From NCBI GenBank assembly GCA_036005125.1, contig DASYQV010000364.1:1-5137 (forward strand): DNA of 5,137 nt, in the 5' to 3' direction. How positions within the stretch are numbered: position 1 is the stretch's first letter; each line of letters starts with the position of its first letter. The notes under the pieces were generated by a model that was not told the DNA's origin, ran no database searches, and saw only the letters and a program-made list of their open reading frames with translations. Of the stretch, positions 1-4,421 are shown piece after piece. The position numbers were made by a program, and so were the translations under genes. Source of the stretch: DASYQV01 sp036005125 (GTDB taxonomy: Bacteria > Acidobacteriota > Vicinamibacteria > Vicinamibacterales > UBA2999).

Positions 1-321
1 GCCGCACACGAGCAGACCGACGGTGATCGCCGCGAAACCGAGCGCGCCCAGGATGGAAGATCGACGAAGCAATCCCACGGCGAAATGTTGCTCCACCAGT
101 CGAGGTGACACGGCATTGAGGATGACGTCGAGGAGCAGCGCCGGAATTCCACGCATCAGCATCGACTCGAGGTATCTCTGGGGCGTATCCGCGACGAACG
201 GTCGAATGACGACCGGGTCGCGGCCGATCCGCCGCGATACCCTCGCCCGGTTAACGGCAATGGCCACGAGCGCACACACCGCGTAGAGAGGCAGAACCAC
301 CCGGAACACGATGTCGGGCAT
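1..321 (-). CDS. Partial membrane protein, probable isoprenylcysteine carboxyl methyltransferase-like (ICMT/PEMT family) N-terminus
   Basis: The frame is open from an ATG at 321 to the window edge, giving 107 residues without a stop; the C-terminus is outside. It starts MPDIVFRVVLPLYAVCALVA, a membrane segment (about 5-24), followed by a basic stretch with RRIGRDPVVIR at 30-40. Two more hydrophobic segments lie at about 58-72 and 90-106. A first helix with a LPLYA-like core followed by a RRxGxxPVV motif resembles the N-terminus of bacterial ICMT/phospholipid methyltransferase-like membrane proteins. These are thought to use S-adenosylmethionine, but the catalytic C-terminal region is not visible here, so function is inferred. 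The start lies 4 bp after the stop of the upstream YdeI-family gene, so it is probably the last visible gene of that operon. A weak purine stretch, GAAGAAG (338-332), lies 10 nt before the ATG. An unrelated small membrane protein is the main alternative. Confidence 0.55.
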   Translation of the reverse strand, partial: MPDIVFRVVLPLYAVCALVAIAVNRARVSRRIGRDPVVIRPFVADTPQRYLESMLMRGIPALLLDVILNAVSPRLVEQHFAVGLLRRSSILGALGFAAITVGLLVCG

Positions 322-325
322 CGGG

Positions 326-952
326 TCAAGACTTCTTCGATCGCGTCGTCCGCGACGTTTTCGCTGCCACGCCCACGGGTCTCGGAGACGTCAAGAACGG
401 CAGACGCTCACCGCGATCGGAATAGGCCATCAGGATATCGAGCCGTTTGAGGCGTGTGGCTTCCTGCTTGGCGCTGAGCACGTACCAGATGGCGGTGCGC
501 CGATAGCCAGGCGGCTGCGCCGAGAAGAACGTCCACGCGCGCGCGTTCGATTTGAACGTGCGCTCGTACGGAGGATCGAGCGCGTCCGGCCGGGTTTCGT
601 AGGAATATCCGGCGGGCGCCTTCCGATCGCGCGATTCGAACGTTCCGAGACCAGGTGCTTTCATCAGCCCGCGCGCGGTCAGCTCGCCGATGCGCGCGAT
701 GTTGACGGCGCTCCACCGGCTCTTCGGCTTGCGCGGCGTGAACCGGATCGTGTAGCTCGCCTCGTCCAGGCTCTTTCGCACGCCGTCGATCCAGCCGACG
801 CACAATGCCTCGTCGAGCGCCTCCTGATAGGTCACGCTCGGCCTGCCGGAATCCTTCTTGTAGAAGCCGACCCAGAGCTCGCGCGAGGTCGCGTGATTCG
901 CCTCGAACCACCGCCGGAGCGCCGACGGAGATTTGAAGTACGTCGGCTTCAT
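326..952 (-). CDS. YdeI/OmdA (OmpD-associated, bacteriocin-protection) family protein
   Basis: This is a 208-residue soluble protein with no signal peptide or membrane segment. Family features are visible in order: an N-terminal F-x-S-x-xxLRxWFxxNH region (6-20), ELWVGFYKK (25-33), EALCVGWIDG (48-57), FTPRKPKSRWSAVNI (71-85), and a C-terminal segment PPGYRR...YVLSAKQEATRLKRL (147-171), which is the YdeI/OmdA-like region. The tail from about 187 is basic and rich in Ser/Thr/Lys. In Salmonella, YdeI is linked to resistance to cationic antimicrobial peptides and to the porin OmpD; the biochemical role of the wider family is not known. The ATG at 952 is preferred because its A is also the last base of the acyltransferase stop (TGATG), and because the family fold begins right there. 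No Shine-Dalgarno sequence is seen, consistent with translational coupling. The same frame stays open far upstream through the acyltransferase gene, but that extension is not protein-like. Confidence 0.88.
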   Translation of the reverse strand: MKPTYFKSPSALRRWFEANHATSRELWVGFYKKDSGRPSVTYQEALDEALCVGWIDGVRKSLDEASYTIRFTPRKPKSRWSAVNIARIGELTARGLMKAPGLGTFESRDRKAPAGYSYETRPDALDPPYERTFKSNARAWTFFSAQPPGYRRTAIWYVLSAKQEATRLKRLDILMAYSDRGERLPFLTSPRPVGVAAKTSRTTRSKKS

Positions 953-2100
953 CAGAGCAGCGGATAGATCAGCGCACCCGCGGTTCCAAGCGACAACCAC
1001 CGTGCGGTCGCGGGACGATGATGCTTGCACCGGTTCCACTGCCAGGCCAGCACGGCCATCAACGTCACCAGGCCGAGCGCGATTGGCAGCGTGGCAGCGG
1101 GGGCGAGCGTCTCTCCGAATACCTGCCGGAGGCCATTGTTCCAGACCGATCCGTAGACCAGGCACAGATGGAGGAAGTAGATGAGCAACGATTCCTGCGC
1201 GACGGCGCCGAACCAGTGCGGCATGTGCGCAATCCACCGGCTCAGGTGCGCGACCGCGGCCAGCACGACGAGCACCGTGCCAGAACGGAGCATGAACTGG
1301 AACGGGATGCTCGGCCAGACGGTGAACTGAAAGAAAACGGCCGCGCCGACGAGCAGTGCCGCGCCGCCGGCGAGCAGCACGCGTGTGGCAAAGTCGGCCA
1401 GGTGCGTCGCGCCCCAGTGCGCGTACACCTGGCCGAGACCGGCGCCGAGCAGCACGTAGGCGATCCACGGAAAGAGCGGAAACTGCGAGCCGGTCTGCTC
1501 CGAGAAGTACGACGCCAGCGGCAGCGGCAGCACGCGCGTCCACTCGATGCTCCAGATGTGCGGGGTGGCAAAGACGACGATCGGGCAGAGCACAAACGCC
1601 ACGACTGCGAACGCGTGCCGGGTCCGCGACACCAGCACGAGCGCCTGCACGACGAAGAATGTCACGCCAATCAATTGGAGGACGTCGACCGCCATGAACG
1701 AGCGCCAGCCGTCGTCGCTCGCGTAGACGAGATGCGCAAAGCGCGCCACCGGAAAATGGAGCGCGTAGCCGAGCAGCACGAAAAACGAGAAGCGCGTGAG
1801 CCGCTTCGCAACGGCTCGCGACGGCCGGACGTGGGACGGCCAATGGCGACTCGTCGCGATGCTGAACGCGAATCCGGAGAGCAGCAGGAAGAGACACGAC
1901 GTCAACCCACGCTGAAAGACCCACGCGTCGAAGAGGCGGCCCGCACGGTACTCGGGCGCGAGCAGCGCGCTCACCGTGTGCCCCTGGATCATGAGAAACA
2001 CGGCGACCACGCGCGCAAGGTCGATGAAGATGACGCGGTGCGCGGCGACACCGGTCGGCGCGGCCGCAACGCGCGAGTCGTGGAGAGCGGGAGCGGTCAT
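952..2100 (-). CDS. HGSNAT-type (DUF1624, heparan-alpha-glucosaminide N-acetyltransferase-like) integral membrane acyltransferase
   Basis: This 382-residue polytopic membrane protein has about ten or eleven hydrophobic segments (roughly 23-40, 66-83, 103-117, 138-157, 163-178, 209-226, 239-259, 271-287, 298-318, 335-354 and 368-382). After a short polar N-terminus comes R-VIFIDLAR-VVAVFLMIQGHT (22-42). This matches the conserved start of the HGSNAT catalytic-domain family, with the acid and arginine of the first helix and a His (H41) at its end. FLLLSGFAF (71-79), KRLTRFSFFVLLGY (99-112), VLQLIG (140-145) and FPLFPWIAYVLLGAGLGQVY (207-226) are further family landmarks. By homology it would move an acyl group across or at the cytoplasmic membrane onto a sugar or envelope component; the acceptor cannot be read from sequence. 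A YeiB/DUF418-like or acyltransferase-3 protein is a less likely alternative. The start at 2100 has no clear Shine-Dalgarno sequence. It follows the DinB gene after 37 bp and overlaps the YdeI-family gene by one base. Confidence 0.85.
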   Translation of the reverse strand: MTAPALHDSRVAAAPTGVAAHRVIFIDLARVVAVFLMIQGHTVSALLAPEYRAGRLFDAWVFQRGLTSCLFLLLSGFAFSIATSRHWPSHVRPSRAVAKRLTRFSFFVLLGYALHFPVARFAHLVYASDDGWRSFMAVDVLQLIGVTFFVVQALVLVSRTRHAFAVVAFVLCPIVVFATPHIWSIEWTRVLPLPLASYFSEQTGSQFPLFPWIAYVLLGAGLGQVYAHWGATHLADFATRVLLAGGAALLVGAAVFFQFTVWPSIPFQFMLRSGTVLVVLAAVAHLSRWIAHMPHWFGAVAQESLLIYFLHLCLVYGSVWNNGLRQVFGETLAPAATLPIALGLVTLMAVLAWQWNRCKHHRPATARWLSLGTAGALIYPLL

Positions 2101-2103
2101 TCA

Positions 2104-2138
2104 ATCGAACCGCTGCGTAAGAGGCCGAAACGTTCGAT
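2104..2138. repeat. 7-bp inverted repeat in the DinB-acyltransferase gap
   Basis: ATCGAAC at 2104-2110 is the exact reverse complement of GTTCGAT at 2132-2138, with a 21-nt spacer. It spans the gap between the DinB stop and the acyltransferase ATG. The stem is short with no T-tract, so it is not a convincing terminator. It could be a weak structure or an operator half-site pair, or chance. Confidence 0.3.
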
Positions 2139-2668
2139 CAGCCCGCCTGCGTCGCGGCTGCCGGCCACTCCGGCGCAGGCTTGCCGAACCACACCCACGC
2201 GATGAAATCGACGAGCGGGGGTTCGCCGCCGAGCGTGCGCAGGCGCGCGTTGACTTGACCGCGGTGATAGGTCGAGTGGCTCGTCACCTGGAACATGGTC
2301 TCGGCCAGGGTCGGCTCCGCGAAGGTGCGCCCGCTCTTCTGTTCGAAGCTCTTCACCCACGGCATCGCGACCCGCCGTTCGAGCGCGGCGGGATCGAGCG
2401 TGGTGAAGAACCGGTGGGCCTCTTCGTAATACGGCATGGCCCACTGCTGAATGGCCGGGAGCTCGGGGAATTCCGACGGTTGCCGGAACGTCATCGACGT
2501 GTTCGTCCAGATGTGCAGAAACGCGCGCTGCACCTGGTGGATGTGCAACAGCCACTCGGCAAGCTTGCGGTCGCGGCTCGCGTCCGTGTGGGCGAGCACG
2601 GCGCGCCAGACCGTCGCGTCGGCCCATTCCATGTGCCGGAACAGCTCATGAAGGGAATCAGGTGTCAC
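2138..2668 (-). CDS. DinB/YfiT-type four-helix-bundle putative metal-dependent enzyme
   Basis: From the GTG at 2668 this is a 176-residue cytoplasmic protein. It opens with LHELFRHMEWADATVWRAVL (6-25), the typical first helix of DinB-superfamily proteins. LLHIHQVQRAFLHIW (40-54) carries the first His of the presumed metal triad (H44), and TSHSTYHRGQVNARLRTLGG (129-148) carries the HxxxH pair (H131, H135). It ends with PLVDFIAWVWF, also typical. Members bind a divalent metal; characterised ones include thiol-dependent transferases and hydrolases, but the substrate here is unknown. An ATG at 2743 would add 25 residues rich in Gly, Pro, Arg and Ser. I reject that extension as not family-like, although it begins only 1 nt after the DUF411 stop and could be coupled to it. 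The ribosome binding site of the GTG is weak. The gene probably heads the run into the acyltransferase gene 37 bp downstream. Confidence 0.85.
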   Translation of the reverse strand: MTPDSLHELFRHMEWADATVWRAVLAHTDASRDRKLAEWLLHIHQVQRAFLHIWTNTSMTFRQPSEFPELPAIQQWAMPYYEEAHRFFTTLDPAALERRVAMPWVKSFEQKSGRTFAEPTLAETMFQVTSHSTYHRGQVNARLRTLGGEPPLVDFIAWVWFGKPAPEWPAAATQAG

Positions 2669-2706
2669 GATCGGCTCAGGATTCGGGCCGCGGCTCGAGT
2701 GCCCGG

Positions 2707-2739
2707 GGCCTCGATGAGGCCTCGAGCCCGAGCCTCGAT
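2707..2739. repeat. Three copies of GCCTCGA with a small hairpin
   Basis: GCCTCGA occurs at 2708-2714, 2719-2725 and 2732-2738, all in the 76-bp gap between the DUF411 stop and the DinB GTG. GGCCTC (2707-2712) and GAGGCC (2716-2721) form a perfect 6-bp stem with a 3-nt loop. There is no T-tract on the minus strand, so it is at best a weak pause or processing site. It also accounts for the low-complexity residues that a longer DinB start would encode. Confidence 0.4.
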
Positions 2740-2744
2740 CCATT

Positions 2745-3185
2745 TTACGGACGATGTGAAGAGAACACCTTGACCTGGTTCGCGTGATCGAACGAGACGA
2801 CCTGATAGGCCTCCGCGCGTGGGCCTTCCATGCCTGGCGAGCCCATGGGCATGCCGGGAACGGCGATCCCCACGACCTTGGGACGTTCCTGCAGCAGACG
2901 CAGCACGTCGGTTGCCGGCACGTGTCCCTCGATCACGTAGCCGTCTACCACGCCGGTGTGACACGAGCCCAGCTGGCCGGGGACGTTGTACTTCGCCTTG
3001 ATCTCAGGGAGATTCTGGACGTTTGTCGTCTGGACCGAGAAGCCGTGCGCGCGCAGGTGCTCGACCCATTTCGCACAGCAGCCGCAGGTCGCCGATTTGT
3101 AGACCTCCATCACGGGACGCTGCGAGGCGCTCGCCACGGCGATGACGAACATCGCCAACAGTATCGCCGGCACCACACGGTGCAT
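2745..3185 (-). CDS. DUF411 / CopG-like periplasmic copper-binding protein
   Basis: This is a 146-residue exported protein. Residues 1-20 form a signal peptide (basic HR, hydrophobic VVPAILLAMFVIAVASA, likely cut near ASA-S). The mature part opens with MEVYKSATCGCCAKWVEHL (26-44), the CxCC motif (C34, C36, C37) of the DUF411 family at the start of a thioredoxin-like fold. GSCHTGVVDGYVIEGHVP (73-90) supplies C75, H76 and H88. VPGMPMGSPGME (109-120) adds three Met residues. DUF411 proteins such as Vibrio/Pseudomonas CopG bind copper through the Cys motif and occur in copper-resistance loci; a periplasmic copper-handling role is inferred. No other copper gene is visible in the window. The ATG at 3185 is chosen because GGAGG lies 5 nt upstream and the signal peptide begins there; the frame is open to 3356 but that part is not protein-like. 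Expression is likely driven from the repeat-rich region just upstream. Confidence 0.92.
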   Translation of the reverse strand: MHRVVPAILLAMFVIAVASASQRPVMEVYKSATCGCCAKWVEHLRAHGFSVQTTNVQNLPEIKAKYNVPGQLGSCHTGVVDGYVIEGHVPATDVLRLLQERPKVVGIAVPGMPMGSPGMEGPRAEAYQVVSFDHANQVKVFSSHRP

Positions 3186-3190
3186 GTCAT

Positions 3191-3195
3191 CCTCC
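3191..3195 (-). promoter_or_regulatory. Shine-Dalgarno sequence of the DUF411 gene
   Basis: GGAGG on the minus strand sits 5 nt before the ATG at 3185. It is one of only two canonical ribosome binding sites in the window and fixes the DUF411 start against the longer open frame. Confidence 0.8.
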
Positions 3196-3208
3196 GAATC
3201 GTTGAGTG

Positions 3209-3259
3209 GACCAGTCACGGGCTCCGCGCCTGATATCCCCGCGGAGGCCGCGACTGGTC
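3209..3259. repeat. 8-bp perfect inverted repeat, 35-nt spacer
   Basis: GACCAGTC (3209-3216) is the exact reverse complement of GACTGGTC (3252-3259), with a 35-nt spacer. In the DUF411 leader it is the arm pair nearest the start codon, ending 14 nt upstream of the GGAGG. It could form the base of a hairpin in the mRNA leader. Confidence 0.45.
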
Positions 3260-3272
3260 GCCAGTGTCTTTT

Positions 3273-3289
3273 GGCGCGCTTCGCGCGCC
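3273..3289. repeat. GC-rich 7-bp hairpin with 3-nt loop
   Basis: GGCGCGC (3273-3279) and GCGCGCC (3283-3289) form a perfect stem around TTC. On the minus strand the tip reads GCGAAGC, a sequence known to form an unusually stable DNA mini-hairpin. On that strand it is followed by AAAAGA, not T residues, so it is not an intrinsic terminator for minus-strand transcripts. On the plus strand no gene needs one. Confidence 0.6.
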
Positions 3290-3291
3290 TA

Positions 3292-3354
3292 GGACCGCTA
3301 TGCGGATCCCGCGCAACTAGTACAAAATTCACGTTCCAACCCGCATAGCGGTCC
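3292..3354. repeat. 14-bp perfect inverted repeat with 35-nt loop
   Basis: GGACCGCTATGCGG (3292-3305) and CCGCATAGCGGTCC (3341-3354) are exact reverse complements separated by 35 nt. The spacer is AT-richer than its surroundings. A third partial copy, GGACCG, lies at 3367-3372. The arms could be a dyad operator, the ends of a tiny mobile or REP-like element, or an RNA stem in the DUF411 leader. No open frame of consequence and no clear target duplication is seen. Confidence 0.7.
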
Positions 3355-3433
3355 AACGTTGCGGACGGACCGTCTCGCCCGCCCCTCTAGCATAACCGGT
3401 GATGTATCCGTGGGCCACCCAGCCATTATTTTC

Positions 3434-3500
3434 GATTCTTGATTCTTGATTCTTGATTCGTTCGTGATTTGAAAATCATGAATCGTGAATCATGAATCAC
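3434..3500. repeat. Left heptamer-repeat inverted element (GATTCTT / AATCATG)
   Basis: Three tandem copies of GATTCTT (3434-3440, 3441-3447, 3448-3454) plus a partial one (3455-3459) face an opposite array AATCATG, AATCGTG, AATCATG, AATCAC (3474-3500). The arms are approximate reverse complements, and the centre TGATTT-GA-AAATCA (3465-3478) is a perfect 6-bp hairpin. The element ends 3 nt beyond the deaminase TAA. A long imperfect hairpin here could stop or stabilise the deaminase transcript. Confidence 0.8.
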
Positions 3501-3503
3501 TAT

Positions 3504-3944
3504 TTAAACCCCGATATCCTCGTTCCAGAGCTCCGGGTGCGCCGCGATGAAGCTCGACATGAGGCGGATGCACGTCCGGTCCTGGAGCACCTTGACCGAG
3601 ACGCCGCGCGAACGCAGCAGCGCCTCCTCGCCGACAAACGTCTGATTCTCACCGACGATGACCGATGGAATCCCGTACAGGAGGATGGCGCCGCTGCACA
3701 TGGGGCACGGCGACAGCGTGGTGTACAGCACGCATTCGCGATAGACGGCAGCCGGCTGGCGGCCGGCGTGCTCGAGCGCGTCCATTTCCCCGTGGAGCAC
3801 CACGCTCCCGCGCTGCACGCGACGGTTGCGACCGCGACCGATGATCCGCCCCTGGTGCACGAGCACGGAGCCGATCGGAATCCCTCCTTCGCGCGCCCCG
3901 AGCTCGGCTTCGTCGATGGCCGCCTGCATGAATTCGTCAGGCAT
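3504..3944 (-). CDS. Yeast Fcy1-type cytosine deaminase / CDA-superfamily nucleobase deaminase
   Basis: This 146-residue cytoplasmic enzyme has the zinc-dependent deaminase motifs HGE (H51, E53) and SPCPMC (C80, C83): His and the two Cys hold zinc and Glu shuttles the proton. EGGIPIGSVLV (19-29) is the conserved entry strand. Compared with yeast cytosine deaminase, the resemblance runs to the end: GRGRNRR (36-42, N40 matching the pyrimidine-contacting Asn51), TTLSPCPMCSGAILLYGIP (75-93), VGEN (97-100) and the C-terminal W-NEDIG (140-145, D143 matching Asp155). Conversion of cytosine to uracil plus ammonia in pyrimidine salvage is therefore the best guess; guanine or another base is possible. 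Bacteria usually use the unrelated CodA. The ATG at 3944 has no Shine-Dalgarno sequence; pyrimidine-rich repeat sequence lies there. It is 39 bp downstream of the SDR-cupin stop and is flanked closely by heptamer elements on both sides. Confidence 0.88.
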   Translation of the reverse strand: MPDEFMQAAIDEAELGAREGGIPIGSVLVHQGRIIGRGRNRRVQRGSVVLHGEMDALEHAGRQPAAVYRECVLYTTLSPCPMCSGAILLYGIPSVIVGENQTFVGEEALLRSRGVSVKVLQDRTCIRLMSSFIAAHPELWNEDIGV

Positions 3945-3949
3945 ATGTC

Positions 3950-4017
3950 AGGAGATAGGAGACAGGAGATAGGAGGAAGAGTGTCACTCTTTCTTCTTCC
4001 TCCTTCCTCCTTCCTCC
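3950..4017. repeat. Right heptamer-repeat inverted element (AGGAGAY / TTCCTCC)
   Basis: AGGAGAT, AGGAGAC, AGGAGAT and AGGAGGA follow in exact 7-nt steps (3950-3977). They face three perfect copies of TTCCTCC (3997-4003, 4004-4010, 4011-4017). The centre is a perfect 7-bp inverted repeat, AAGAGTG-T-CACTCTT (3978-3992). Positions 3987-4019 are an uninterrupted 33-nt pyrimidine run on the plus strand. The element overlaps the 3' end of the SDR-cupin ORF and begins 6 nt before the deaminase ATG on the minus strand. On the mRNA the TTCCTCC arm reads GGAGGAA, which looks like a repeated Shine-Dalgarno core. Confidence 0.8.
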
Positions 4018-4421
4018 TTGCTGAGCGCGGCCGTGCGATGCTGGTGCGCCTCGGGCATGCCGAGACGACGAATGGTGTCCCGCTCGAAATCGAACTCGAT
4101 CAGCACGACCGGCTCGTTCCCAACGACCCACCCGTCGTGACCCGGCTCGATGGCGATCACCTCAGGAGCCGTATACTCCGAACTGCAACCATCGTCATAC
4201 TCGATGCGGATTCGGCCGCGGGCGAGAAACCCGACGTGCGCGTGCATGCACAGCTTCGTGCCGACCAGCGATTTCATGTGCGTCGACCATCGGAATCCGG
4301 GAGGGTACACCACGCGCTTGACTCGAGCGTCCGCAGTACGCTGGACGTCGAGCTGGACTCCGCCGACTTCGCGGTGGTCGGCGTCCTTCAGGGGGGCGAG
4401 GAGCGGGTCAGTAGAGCTCAT
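3984..4421 (-). other. Internal translation start giving a stand-alone cupin protein (145 residues)
   Basis: ATG at 4421 is residue 235 of the long ORF and begins MSSTDPLLAPLKD, a normal cupin N-terminus. GGAGGAG lies 6 nt upstream, while the GTG at 5123 has no comparable site. The product would be about the usual length for single-domain cupins of the PGHDGWVVGNEP type, with H60/H62 in the first motif and H95 in the second. The His set is partial, so metal binding is likely but not certain. I infer that the cupin is made alone, whether or not the fused form is also made. Confidence 0.6.

Larger units (their letters stand above)
3186..3503. other. 318-bp gene-free region with stacked inverted repeats and a heptamer-repeat element
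   Basis: This is the only stretch of more than 300 bases without a gene. It runs from just after the deaminase stop to the DUF411 start. From high to low coordinates it holds the left heptamer element (3434-3500), about 75 bp without recognised signals (roughly 3360-3433), then three inverted repeats (3292-3354, 3273-3289, 3209-3259) and the DUF411 ribosome binding site. It must hold the end of the deaminase transcript and probably a promoter for DUF411, but I find no convincing -35/-10 pair on the minus strand. Plus-strand and minus-strand open frames crossing it have no protein character. Confidence 0.7.

Noticed and set aside
23..967. Plus-strand open frames at 23-286 and 311-967
   Set aside because: Both are antisense to the ICMT-like and YdeI-family genes and have Arg/Ser/Ala-rich sequences without any domain.
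326..2104. A 592-residue minus-strand open frame covering both the acyltransferase and the YdeI-family gene
   Set aside because: Only the last 208 residues are protein-like (YdeI/OmdA). The first 384 are Arg/Pro/Ala-rich and are the acyltransferase gene read in the wrong frame; the 382-residue membrane protein in the other frame is clearly the real one.
1018..2205. A 395-residue plus-strand open frame
   Set aside because: It is antisense to the acyltransferase, with a charged, His/Arg/Glu-rich composition typical of reverse-complement reading of a GC-rich membrane protein gene.
2669..2743. Extension of the DinB protein to an ATG at 2743
   Set aside because: The 25 added residues are Gly/Pro/Arg-rich and come from the GCCTCGA repeats; the family N-terminus starts at the GTG at 2668. 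The 1-nt gap to the DUF411 stop keeps it a minor possibility.
3273..3289. Intrinsic terminator
   Set aside because: The stem is good, but on the minus strand it is followed by AAAAGA and not by a T-tract; the T-rich side faces plus-strand transcription running leftward, where there is no gene to end.
3186..3356. Extension of the DUF411 protein upstream of 3185
   Set aside because: It would put 57 residues before a clear signal peptide and ignore the GGAGG just before the ATG at 3185; it also reads through the inverted repeats.
3292..3372. Integron attC-like recombination site
   Set aside because: Long inverted arms with a spacer invited this, but the expected core sites (GTTRRRY and RYYYAAC in the right places) are not there and no integrase is visible.
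3434..4017. CRISPR array
   Set aside because: The repeats are 7 nt long and directly tandem, with no spacers of regular length and no cas genes.
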